DNA of 47,570 nt, from positions 1 through 47,570 of the forward strand of contig JAQYLJ010000049.1 in NCBI GenBank assembly GCA_028720145.1, in the 5' to 3' direction. The notes under the pieces were generated by a model. That model saw only the letters and a list, made by a program, of their open reading frames with translations. It was not told the origin of the DNA and ran no database searches. Positions 1 to 7,715 of the stretch are shown in pieces. The stretch comes from Clostridia bacterium (GTDB taxonomy: Bacteria; Bacillota; Clostridia; Oscillospirales; CAG-272). A program made the translations under genes and the position numbers. How positions within the stretch are numbered: position 1 is the first letter of the stretch; each line of letters begins with the position of its first letter.

Positions 1-1
1 C

Positions 2-511
2 GAATGCGAGGAAGACGAGGCGGGAGCAGAACCCCTGCAACCGAACCCCGCGTCCGCGTCTTGTGGTGCCGACGGCGCCGCCCCCTCTTGCGCCGACCCC
101 GCCCCGTCTCTCAACGCGACCTTTCGGCGCGTCTATCACCGCATCCTCGACACCAAGGATTCGACCGACCGTTTTTCCTCGCACGATGTCCGCGACCACC
201 GCTTCCTCGCCGCGATTGCCTATTTGGGGATTCTGTGGATCATCCCGTTCCTCGCGGGAAAAAATTCCCGATTCGTCAAGTTCCATCTCGGGCAGGGTCT
301 TCTGGTGCTCCTCTTGGACGGCATCGCCGCCACCCTCGGGGGGATCGCCTTCTTCACCTACGGCTTCGCCCCCGTCGTCTCTCCCGCTCTCGCCGCGCTC
401 GTCGAGCTCACCGTCCTTTTCTCGCTCGTCCTGCGTATCTTCGGGGTCACTGCCGCCGTGCGCGGCCGCGCGCGGGAACTCCCCCTCATCGGCGGCTACT
501 CACAGCAATAG
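2..511 (+). CDS. C-terminal part of a zinc-ribbon/DUF4870-like membrane protein (5' end outside window)
   Basis: An open frame runs from the window edge to TAG at 509-511, so the start is missing. It begins with an acidic, Pro/Ala/Cys-rich linker, followed by an Asp-Ser-Thr-Asp-Arg-Phe segment and a line reading AIAYLGILWIIPFLAGKNSR then FVKFHLGQG. This pattern (linker, 'lay-low' hydrophobic segment, K-N-S-x-F-x-x-F-H-x-x-Q-G) is typical of short clostridial membrane proteins with an N-terminal zinc ribbon and a DUF4870-like tail with about three membrane segments. The first visible Cys may be the last ligand of that ribbon. Role unknown; membrane location inferred from the hydrophobic segments. 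Confidence 0.7.
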   Translation, partial: ECEEDEAGAEPLQPNPASASCGADGAAPSCADPAPSLNATFRRVYHRILDTKDSTDRFSSHDVRDHRFLAAIAYLGILWIIPFLAGKNSRFVKFHLGQGLLVLLLDGIAATLGGIAFFTYGFAPVVSPALAALVELTVLFSLVLRIFGVTAAVRGRARELPLIGGYSQQ

Positions 512-534
512 CGTCCCACGACGCACCGCACACA

Positions 535-682
535 ATGCCTTCTCCCGTGGGAGAAGGTGGCAGCCATCGGCTGACGGATGAGGCGTTTTCCTTGGATTCA
601 TCTTTGACGCGAAGCATTGTTTTCTCTTCTAACTCCTCATCCACCGCTCACGCGGTCCCCCTTCTCCCGCAGGAGAAGGCAT
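535..682. repeat. MITE-like imperfect inverted repeat
   Basis: Two ~48 bp arms (535-583 and 635-682) are near-complementary inverted copies around a ~51 bp centre. Each arm holds a perfect hairpin (CCTTCTCCC / GGGAGAAGG type), then a second short hairpin, then GGATGAGG. The same two-hairpin unit recurs near 20.54-20.73 kb. No coding potential is supported. It lies between convergent genes. Confidence 0.7.
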
Positions 683-684
683 GG

Positions 685-714
685 AAAAAAGGACAGCCGA
701 AACTGTCCTTTTTT
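685..714. terminator. Bidirectional intrinsic terminator
   Basis: Perfect 12 bp stem AAAAAAGGACAG / CTGTCCTTTTTT around a 6-base loop, with a T-run on either strand. It serves the plus-strand gene ending at 511 and the minus-strand opp operon ending at 745. A second GC-rich hairpin without a T-run follows at 718-737. Confidence 0.8.
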
Positions 715-744
715 GCGCCGCGGGCATTCGCCCGCGGGCGGGGG

Positions 745-1158
745 TTACAGATAGAAAAGCAGAAGAAAGACGATGGCGACGACCAGGTGCACCCCGCCCG
801 CTAAATACAGGTAGGCACAACCGGGTTTCTCTTTTCGTTTTTCCCGTTTCTCCGCGACATAGTCGGGATACGACTTTTTCGTCAGGTTACCCGGCTGAAA
901 GATGGTGCGGAAGAACAGCCCGACCGAAAAGGACACGCCGTCAAACGCCCCTTGCCGTGTGCACCACACGAGAAGTCCCGACAAGATCAGCATCACGCCG
1001 GGGATCGTGAACGCATCCGCCAGATAGCGGAAACGGTCTTTCCCCTCGTGCACGCCCGCGAAAAACTCGCGGGCGAGGAGATAGAGGAGCGCGAGTACGC
1101 CTCCGACAGCCAGCGCGACAAGGAAACGAATGAGAAACTTTCTCGTTTTCTCGCTCAA
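745..1158 (-). CDS. DUF3899 family membrane protein
   Basis: 137 residues. An N-terminal membrane segment follows the start, then R-Y-L-A-D-A-F-x-I-P-G and a second segment leading to the motif G-A-F-D-G-V-S-F; a third hydrophobic stretch is at the C terminus. This matches the DUF3899 family of small integral membrane proteins of unknown role. Start choice: a longer reading to 1203 exists, but TTG at 1158 has AAGGAGG nine bases upstream and overlaps the oppF stop in a TTGA arrangement, so translational coupling is likely. It is the last gene of the opp operon; a link to peptide uptake is inferred from position only. Confidence 0.8.
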   Translation of the reverse strand: MSEKTRKFLIRFLVALAVGGVLALLYLLAREFFAGVHEGKDRFRYLADAFTIPGVMLILSGLLVWCTRQGAFDGVSFSVGLFFRTIFQPGNLTKKSYPDYVAEKREKRKEKPGCAYLYLAGGVHLVVAIVFLLLFYL

Positions 1159-2885
1159 AGTCCGAGTTCCTCCTTGTACTTCTGTTCCTCGGGGGTGTTG
1201 CACCAGACGAAATGCCCGGGTGCGACTTCTCTCATCGAGGGTTTCTCCACCGAGTAATCATGTTCGCGGAGCGGCTCATAGGTGATCCGCTTTCTCTTCT
1301 TTTCATACTCCGGGTCGGGGAGCGGAATGGCGGAGAGCAGCGAACGCGTGTAGGGATGGAGCGGGTGACGGAAGAGCTCATCGGAGGTCGCGAGTTCCAC
1401 CATCTTACCGTAGTACATTACCCCGATACGGTCGGAGAAATACTTGACGACCGAGAGGTCGTGCGCGATGAACAGGATGGTCAGACCCATCTTGTGACGG
1501 AGATCGTCCAGCAGGTTAATCACCTGCGCCTGCACCGACACATCGAGCGCGCTGACGGGTTCGTCGGCGATGATGAGCTCGGGGTTCATGATGACGGCGC
1601 GGGCGACCCCGATTCTCTGTCTCTGTCCGCCCGAGAACTCGTGCGGGTAGCGTCCCGCGTGCTCGGGGACGAGTCCGACGGTCTCCAAGACCTCAAACAC
1701 CTTTTTGTCGATGTACTCTTTGTCCTTCACCCCTTGAATCACCAATCCCTCGGCAATAATGTCGCGGACGGTCATACGGGGGTCGAGAGACGCGATCGGG
1801 TCTTGGAAAATCATCTGAATCTTGGTGATGAGGCGGGAAGAGCTGTACCGCTCATGGCTGTATGCCATGACGACCACCCCACCGAGTGCCATCACCACGC
1901 ACAGCACCGTAAATACGGTGGACTTGGCGGAACGCGGCATCTCCAGCGCGGTCTCTTCCGGCTTGTTTTCGTTATAGAAAATCCGAAGCCGTACCGTCTG
2001 CTCCGCTGTCGACACATTGAGGGAGGGGTCGTAATACGCAAGAACCGCCGTATAGGACACTTCCTGTTTGTCTTTCCCCATCACCGTATAGGTCACCGTA
2101 GTGGTTCCCGCCTCCGGGTCTACCGCATCCACGACGGCAAGCACGCCGGAATAACTCCCGAACTGCCGGTGGAACGATGTACCGAAAGCAATCGCCGAGA
2201 CAAGGAAAGTAACCGCCAGCGTGAACAGCACAATCCACGTGACCGTCCACACGATTTTCGGGATCTTCGGAAGTCGGCTGATGGACTTGAAGCGCGCCTG
2301 CTGTTCATCGGTCAGACGCGTCTCGTCTCCGTCCACCTCCGCGAGTGCGGCTGCGTACTCTTCCTTCAGTTGGTGCAGATACTTCTTTTCGCAGTTCTTC
2401 TGGTCGTCTTTTGCGAGACGAATCTGCTCCTTTTGGGCGGCGACCTCTTTCTCCATTGCCGTGCGCTTTTCGGCGAGCGCGGCTTGGTACTCTTCCTCGG
2501 GGAGTGTGCCGTCTTCCTGCTGCTGTTTGAGTGCGGCGGCGTCCGCACGGTATGCCGTTTTCGCCTCTTTGATAGCGTCTTTATAACTGCGGGTACCCGC
2601 GCAAATGCGCTGCCCTTTGAAATAGACGCTGCCCGAAGTAATGTCATACAGTTTGATGATGGAGCGCCCGGTCGTGGTCTTCCCACAGCCGGATTCTCCC
2701 ACAAGTCCGAAGACCTCTCCGCGCTTGATATCAAACGAGACATCGTCGACCGCTTTCAAACTCCCGAAATGCTGAGAAAGGTGTTCAATGTGCAGCAGGA
2801 CATCGTCTTCGGTCGGCTCTTGCTTCGCGCTTTCCGTTTCGGGCGTCGGATGGTCAGTCTGTTCAGTCTTTTTCTCGTCCGGCAT
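1155..2885 (-). CDS. oppF: Oligopeptide/dipeptide ABC transporter ATP-binding protein (OppF-like) with a membrane-spanning insertion
   Basis: 576 residues versus about 320 for typical OppF. Walker A GESGCGKTT (about 63-71), Q-loop FQDP (360-363), signature FSGGQRQR (417-424), Walker B LIIADEP (437-443), H-loop IAHD (473-476) and the OppF-type tail HPYTRSLLSAIP (510-521) are intact. Between the strand after Walker A and the Q-loop lie ~255 extra residues: a charged, coiled-coil-like stretch (about 100-205), a membrane segment (212-234), a small beta-rich domain resembling DUF3592 (244-310) and a second membrane segment (322-343). The ATPase would therefore be tethered to the membrane. Start: ATG at 2885 has AAAGGAG 11 bases upstream; a GTG at 2897 would overlap that site. 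It overlaps the end of oppD by 23 bases. ATPase role is certain; substrate class is inferred from neighbours. Confidence 0.92.
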   Translation of the reverse strand: MPDEKKTEQTDHPTPETESAKQEPTEDDVLLHIEHLSQHFGSLKAVDDVSFDIKRGEVFGLVGESGCGKTTTGRSIIKLYDITSGSVYFKGQRICAGTRSYKDAIKEAKTAYRADAAALKQQQEDGTLPEEEYQAALAEKRTAMEKEVAAQKEQIRLAKDDQKNCEKKYLHQLKEEYAAALAEVDGDETRLTDEQQARFKSISRLPKIPKIVWTVTWIVLFTLAVTFLVSAIAFGTSFHRQFGSYSGVLAVVDAVDPEAGTTTVTYTVMGKDKQEVSYTAVLAYYDPSLNVSTAEQTVRLRIFYNENKPEETALEMPRSAKSTVFTVLCVVMALGGVVVMAYSHERYSSSRLITKIQMIFQDPIASLDPRMTVRDIIAEGLVIQGVKDKEYIDKKVFEVLETVGLVPEHAGRYPHEFSGGQRQRIGVARAVIMNPELIIADEPVSALDVSVQAQVINLLDDLRHKMGLTILFIAHDLSVVKYFSDRIGVMYYGKMVELATSDELFRHPLHPYTRSLLSAIPLPDPEYEKKRKRITYEPLREHDYSVEKPSMREVAPGHFVWCNTPEEQKYKEELGL

Positions 2886-5049
2886 TTTCCTGCTCACTCC
2901 TTTCTTTCATTCTGGCGATCCGCTCGGTCACGATCGCCGGCGGCGTCACCTTGGGGGCATCCGGATGGAGCAGCCAGGTCGCGGCACAGTGGGTGTCGCT
3001 GATGCGGAACATGGGCGGCTCCTCTTCAAAGTCGATCTGCATCGCATACCGGTTACGGTCTGCGAACGCATCTCCCTTGGGAGGATAAATCATGTTCGGC
3101 GGCGTGCCGGGGATGGCTTCCAGCCGTTCGTTCGTGTCGAGGTCGGGCATCGAGGAAAGCAATGCCCAAGTGTACGGGTGCGCCGGAGAATAGAAGACAT
3201 CGTTCGAGGTCCCGTATTCCACGATCTTACCCGCGTACATGACGGCGATCTTATCCGCCATATTCGCCACGACCCCGAGGTCGTGGGTGATGAAGATGAT
3301 GGACAGATGCCGCTCGGCTTTCAGCCGATTGATGAGTTCGAGAATCTGCGACTGAATGGTCACGTCGAGTGCCGTCGTCGGCTCGTCGCAGATGAGGATA
3401 TCCGGGTCGGCGGCGAGGGCAATCGCGATGACGATTCTCTGCCGCATCCCGCCCGAGAACTCAAAGGGATACTGCCGATACCGTTTTCTCGGCTCGGGAA
3501 TCCCGACTTCCTCCATGAGTTTCAGCGCCTTCTGCTTCGCCATACGGCGGGTCAGATGGTTGACGACGCCGGACGCGTTCTCTTTGAGGTAGTCGATGAT
3601 GGCGATCGCCTCTTCGCGGAAATTGCGGTCGGCGCTTACCGCCAAAATCTCCTCGTAGTGTGCGAGCAGTCGCTTGCACAGTCCCACGATATTCTCCCGC
3701 GCGAGGTCCATGTCGACGAGAGCCGGCGGCACGGGCGTCCAGTCGGGGCGATGCCCCTTCTTCTCGGTGTAGCGGTCGTACTTCGCCTGCACCTTCGCCG
3801 CGCGCTTGCTCTCGGAGAGATTCTTCTTGGTTCCTCCAAAATACACCGCGAGCGCGTCTTTCAAGCTCGACGCGAAGGTCTGGGCGAGACTGTCGGGATG
3901 GATTTCCAGCGGGTCGATCGAGCTTTTCACCAGTTGCGAGAGCGAAGCATAGGTCTCTTTTGCGAGGTCGCGGTCGTTCTCGGTCATCTTTCCGAAGGTC
4001 TCCACCGCGGTTTTCAGCGCGTCACAGACGGCGCGTTTCGCCTCGTCATGCACTTCTGCCGAATAGCGGAGAGAGGACTCCACATAGTCGATGAAGTTGA
4101 GCATAAAATGCTCGTCGAGGTATTCGTGCAATACTTGGTTCAGCTCGTGTACCGGGAGGTCCGGCAGCGGCTGACCCGAGAAAGTGAGATAATACCCCTG
4201 CGAGAAGAAGTTTGGTTCCTCTTTCTTCACCGCGTTTTCGAGGATGGTTTTGATTTTCGTGAGGGACTCGCTGATGGCGGTATAATCCCCCGCATGTGCC
4301 GCGGCGCGCGCCGTGGCTTTCACCTGCATCGCCTCGGTGCGGAGCACTTCCGCGTCCTCGTCCGAGACCACATAGGGATGGATCGCCTTGACCGCGATGG
4401 TCATCTCCTCTCGCAGCCGCCGTACCGGGTTCTCAAAGGCGTTCTTCTCGATGAGGAACAGAATGTTCTCGAGTTCTGCGATGGACTCGGTCGCCGCGTC
4501 ACGGGCGGCATTGTATGCCTTTTCGAGCGCGATGTGCTTAAACTCGAACTTATCGAAGTTGCGGCACATCTCCGTGAGCTCTTTTGCCTTTTCGGCGTCT
4601 CCTGCCGCGCTGACCGTCACCATGGTTTGGTTGAGTCTGGCGAGCAGCGAATTGAACGCGTTGCGGCTGGAGCGCTGTCTCGCGCGTCCTTTCAGGAGCA
4701 TCGCCTCGGTGAGCTGTTTCCCGATCCGCATGATGGGGTTCAAGCTGGATAGCGGATCCTGGAAGATCATCGCTATCTTATCCCCGCGGATTTTGTAAAA
4801 CTCATCCTCGGAGATTTTGAGCAAATCCATGCCCTCGTAGAGGATTTCACCGCCCTCGACGATGGAGTTCCCGGCGAGAATACCGAGGATCGCCTTCGAG
4901 GTGACCGATTTCCCGGAGCCGGATTCCCCGACGATGGCGAGGGTCTCGCCCTTTTCGAGGTCGAAGTTAATTCCGCGCACTGCCTGGACTTTCCCGCCCG
5001 GGGTACGGAACGAGATTCTGAGGTTTTTGACTTCAAGTTTCTTTGCCAT
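2863..5049 (-). CDS. oppD: Oligopeptide/dipeptide ABC transporter ATP-binding protein (OppD-like) with a ~375-residue insertion
   Basis: 728 residues versus about 330 for typical OppD. Walker A GESGSGKS (41-48), Q-loop FQDP (96-99), signature FSGGMRQR (531-538), Walker B ILICDEP (551-557) and H-loop ITHD (587-590) are intact. The helical subdomain between Q-loop and signature, normally ~30 residues here, is expanded by residues ~122-500: soluble, mainly helical-looking, no membrane segment, not recognised. The C-terminal cysteine cluster of many OppD/DppD proteins (C-x-F-A-x-R-C...A-M-x-x-C) is present only as a degenerate DAFADRNRYAMQID, so the metal site appears lost. Start ATG follows GGAGGAG; it is 3 bases after the oppC stop. 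Pairs with OppF as the nucleotide-binding subunits. Confidence 0.93.
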   Translation of the reverse strand: MAKKLEVKNLRISFRTPGGKVQAVRGINFDLEKGETLAIVGESGSGKSVTSKAILGILAGNSIVEGGEILYEGMDLLKISEDEFYKIRGDKIAMIFQDPLSSLNPIMRIGKQLTEAMLLKGRARQRSSRNAFNSLLARLNQTMVTVSAAGDAEKAKELTEMCRNFDKFEFKHIALEKAYNAARDAATESIAELENILFLIEKNAFENPVRRLREEMTIAVKAIHPYVVSDEDAEVLRTEAMQVKATARAAAHAGDYTAISESLTKIKTILENAVKKEEPNFFSQGYYLTFSGQPLPDLPVHELNQVLHEYLDEHFMLNFIDYVESSLRYSAEVHDEAKRAVCDALKTAVETFGKMTENDRDLAKETYASLSQLVKSSIDPLEIHPDSLAQTFASSLKDALAVYFGGTKKNLSESKRAAKVQAKYDRYTEKKGHRPDWTPVPPALVDMDLARENIVGLCKRLLAHYEEILAVSADRNFREEAIAIIDYLKENASGVVNHLTRRMAKQKALKLMEEVGIPEPRKRYRQYPFEFSGGMRQRIVIAIALAADPDILICDEPTTALDVTIQSQILELINRLKAERHLSIIFITHDLGVVANMADKIAVMYAGKIVEYGTSNDVFYSPAHPYTWALLSSMPDLDTNERLEAIPGTPPNMIYPPKGDAFADRNRYAMQIDFEEEPPMFRISDTHCAATWLLHPDAPKVTPPAIVTERIARMKERSEQENAGREKD

Positions 5050-5052
5050 GGC

Positions 5053-6639
5053 TTACTCCTCCACACCGCGCAGCGACGGGTTAAAGGCGTCGCGAAGTCC
5101 GTTACCGAACAGGTTGAAACTGATCATCAAAAGCGAAATGACAATCGACGGGAAGATGATGGGATGGAAGAATCCGCTCCCCATCTCCGCCTGTCCTTTG
5201 GCGAGCAGGGTCCCTAAGCTGGTGAGCCCGCTGCGTGCGTCATCGAGCGAGATGATTCCGAGGTAGCTGAGGGAGGTCTCGGAGAAAATGACGCTCGGGA
5301 TAAAGAGTGCCGCACCCGTGATGATCGTCCCGACCGCATTCGGGAAAATGTGTTTCATAATCAGTCGTCTGTCCCGTGCGCCGAGCGTCCGCGCTGCAAG
5401 CACATATTCTCGGTTCTTGAATCGGTAGAACTGCATACGCACCGTCGATGCGGTCCCGATCCACCCCGTCAGAATGAACGCGAAGATCAAAGCACCGATG
5501 GCGCCGACTTTTTCCGCGAGGTGTAACTGGAACAGCACGGTCACGACCATGAACGGCACACCCGACAGAATGTCGGAGAACCGCTCCATGAGCAGGTCGA
5601 CGGCGCCGCCGTAGTAGCCCTCGATGGCACCGTAGATCGCACCGAGTACCAGGTTGATGAGCGCGATCCCCATCGCGAGAATGAGAGAGAACCGCGTACC
5701 GGATGCGATGCAGACGAAGAGGTCCTGCCCTTGGCTGTTCGCACCGAAGATATAGCAGGGCTCAAATCCGTGCTGATACACATAGTAGTCATAGTAGCAA
5801 ACGCGGACATTATACCCCGACTGATTCTTGACCGCATAGCGATACCGATTCGTCACCGTGCTCGGGTCTTCGACCCCCTTTGCGGGGTCACCATCAATCC
5901 GAAGACTGGTGTAGTTGTCGGTGCCGCTGGTCTTATAGATCGGGATAAAGTTCCCGTCATCGTCGAGGACCGCCTCGCCTTTGGAATGCCCGTCACTCGA
6001 CTTTGAATAGGTCTTGTACCAATAGTTCGCGTCAAGAGACGAGAACATCTGCTTGTTGTCCTGATGGGGATAAATCACCTGAATCCCCGTCTCGTTCTGA
6101 TACTCCTGCAACGCCATGTACTCCTCCTTCGTGAGGTCGAGGAAGATATACCCGACGGCATTGTAAGTATCCTGCCGATAGGTGTAGGTGGTCGTGACGA
6201 CGGTTTTTTCGACGCCGTTCACGATAGAGACCGTCTCGTTCTGTACCGAGCCGTAGGTCTTCGTCACTGCGTCGCGTCCGCTCTCCACGCCCATGGCGAG
6301 ATACCGCTGATAAGGGGCAGTCCCGTTCTCATATTTGCGGGTACCGTCCCAGATGCCGCCGCCCGCCCAAGTGGCAACCTTGGGGAACACATCGGCATAC
6401 TGTCCGTCAATATCGCTGACTTCATAGCGGGAAACCAGCGGGGCGATGAGCGAGAACAGAACGAGGAAAACAATAATCACCATGCCGACAATGGAGGATT
6501 TGTTTTTCGCAAATCTCCGCCATGCGTCGCGCATGAAGCCGACCGGCTTGGTTTCGAGTTTCTTGTCGCCAAGGACTCTGTCCTCTTGGACAAAGCGGAA
6601 TTTCTCCGGGGGAATGGCACGAATATTCTTTTCTTCCAT
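5053..6639 (-). CDS. oppC: Oligopeptide/dipeptide ABC transporter permease (OppC-like) with a large ectodomain
   Basis: 528 residues versus about 300 usually. Layout: cytoplasmic N-tail, first membrane segment (about 49-71), then ~215 extra residues (75-292) before the conserved F-G-x-x-x-x-G-Q-D-L-F element that normally follows closely. The remaining membrane segments carry the BPD_transp_1 domain, with the ATPase-contact (EAA) loop AARTLGARDRRLIMKHIFP. The extra region is polar, rich in Tyr, Asn, Asp and Thr, and by topology lies outside the cell, where it could contact the large binding lipoprotein. It starts one base after the oppB stop, so coupling is likely. Permease role is certain; function of the ectodomain is unknown. 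Confidence 0.93.
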   Translation of the reverse strand: MEEKNIRAIPPEKFRFVQEDRVLGDKKLETKPVGFMRDAWRRFAKNKSSIVGMVIIVFLVLFSLIAPLVSRYEVSDIDGQYADVFPKVATWAGGGIWDGTRKYENGTAPYQRYLAMGVESGRDAVTKTYGSVQNETVSIVNGVEKTVVTTTYTYRQDTYNAVGYIFLDLTKEEYMALQEYQNETGIQVIYPHQDNKQMFSSLDANYWYKTYSKSSDGHSKGEAVLDDDGNFIPIYKTSGTDNYTSLRIDGDPAKGVEDPSTVTNRYRYAVKNQSGYNVRVCYYDYYVYQHGFEPCYIFGANSQGQDLFVCIASGTRFSLILAMGIALINLVLGAIYGAIEGYYGGAVDLLMERFSDILSGVPFMVVTVLFQLHLAEKVGAIGALIFAFILTGWIGTASTVRMQFYRFKNREYVLAARTLGARDRRLIMKHIFPNAVGTIITGAALFIPSVIFSETSLSYLGIISLDDARSGLTSLGTLLAKGQAEMGSGFFHPIIFPSIVISLLMISFNLFGNGLRDAFNPSLRGVEE

Positions 6640-6640
6640 G

Positions 6641-7627
6641 TCACTTCGCCCCCATACGAATTCTCGGATCGATAAATCCGTAACTCAAATCGACGACAAT
6701 CCCCGCCGCAAGCCCGATGGCGGTGTAGAAAGCCGAATCCGCCATGAAGAAGTTGTAGTCAAGTGCGCGGATCGCGTTGACATACAGGTTCCCGATGCCG
6801 GGGATGGTGAAGATGTTTTCGAGCACGAGAGAACCGCTCAAAATGCCGACGAACTCCCCGAGAATCATCGGGAAAATCGGTACCATGGCGTTTCTGAGTG
6901 CGTGCCGCACCGTCGCCTGACGGCGGGTCAACCCCTTCGTCCGCGCGAGCAGCATATAGTCCCCCGTCAGCACCTCGGACAGCTCCGCGCGCGTATAGCG
7001 CGTCAGCCCCGCGATTGTCCCGATACTCAGGGCGAAGATGGCGGGAATCAGAGAGCGCACCATCGAGGGGCGGAACAGCTGTGCAAAAATCTCACCGGTC
7101 GTCGTTGTCGCGGTGATTTCCAGTCGTTCCATCAGGATGGGGAACCATCCCAGTTTATAGCAGAATACATATTGCAACAGAAATGCAAAGACAAATGACG
7201 GTACCGAGATACAGAGCATCACCGCTACCGAAATGAAATGATCTTGCCATTTATTCTTTTTGACCGCGGCGAAAATGCCGAGCAAAAGCCCGATCGGCAC
7301 GCTGAACAGCATGGCGAACAGGTTGATTACGATCGTCGCCGGCAATTTTTGCCCGATAATGTGAATGACCGATTGGGTCGGATAGAGGTTCTCTCCCGCC
7401 CCCCAGTCAAACTTTGTCAATACGCGTTTCCAGAAGTTGAAGAACTGTTTGATCAGCGGGTCATAATACCCTTTCGCCTGGCGCTGTGCCTCGACGAGCT
7501 GCTGCGTCTCCGCCGTCCCGCGGACGGGAGGGAGGGGCAGCAGCTTGATGAGGATATAGCACATGGAAAGAATGATGAAGAGCGTCAGCAGCATCAACAG
7601 GATTCGCTTGATTACATATTTCAACAT
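6641..7627 (-). CDS. oppB: Oligopeptide/dipeptide ABC transporter permease (OppB-like)
   Basis: 328 residues, close to the family length. N-terminal membrane segment (about 8-30), extracytoplasmic region to about 105, then five more hydrophobic segments with the BPD_transp_1 domain and the EAA loop LARTKGLTRRQATVRHALRN near residue 230-250. Ends in the characteristic Y-G-F-I-D-P-R-I-R. Start: the frame opens farther upstream, but ATG at 7627 (MLKYVIKRIL, the usual OppB start) has GGAAGG seven bases before it. It forms the membrane channel with OppC. A hairpin upstream should reduce its transcription relative to the binding protein. Confidence 0.94.
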   Translation of the reverse strand: MLKYVIKRILLMLLTLFIILSMCYILIKLLPLPPVRGTAETQQLVEAQRQAKGYYDPLIKQFFNFWKRVLTKFDWGAGENLYPTQSVIHIIGQKLPATIVINLFAMLFSVPIGLLLGIFAAVKKNKWQDHFISVAVMLCISVPSFVFAFLLQYVFCYKLGWFPILMERLEITATTTTGEIFAQLFRPSMVRSLIPAIFALSIGTIAGLTRYTRAELSEVLTGDYMLLARTKGLTRRQATVRHALRNAMVPIFPMILGEFVGILSGSLVLENIFTIPGIGNLYVNAIRALDYNFFMADSAFYTAIGLAAGIVVDLSYGFIDPRIRMGAK

Positions 7628-7642
7628 AATAGCGCCTTCCCG

Positions 7643-7679
7643 AAAAAAGTTTGTGGATGAGAGACTCACCCACAAACTT
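7643..7679 (-). terminator. Intercistronic terminator/attenuator in the opp operon
   Basis: On the minus strand, arms AAGTTTGTGG and CCACAAACTT form a perfect 10 bp stem with extra TGAG/CTCA pairing inside, followed by six T. It lies between the binding-protein gene and oppB, where partial termination or 3'-end protection would give more binding protein than permease. Confidence 0.8.
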
Positions 7680-7715
7680 CGTTAGAATAGTACTTTGCTG
7701 TGTTTTCGCGGAGAC

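Noticed and set aside
2886-2897. GTG start for oppF at 2897
   Set aside because: The GGAG would overlap the start codon; ATG at 2885 has proper spacing.
1212-4752. Long plus-strand frames over the opp ATPase genes
   Set aside because: Antisense shadows of oppF and oppD; His/Arg-rich without domains.
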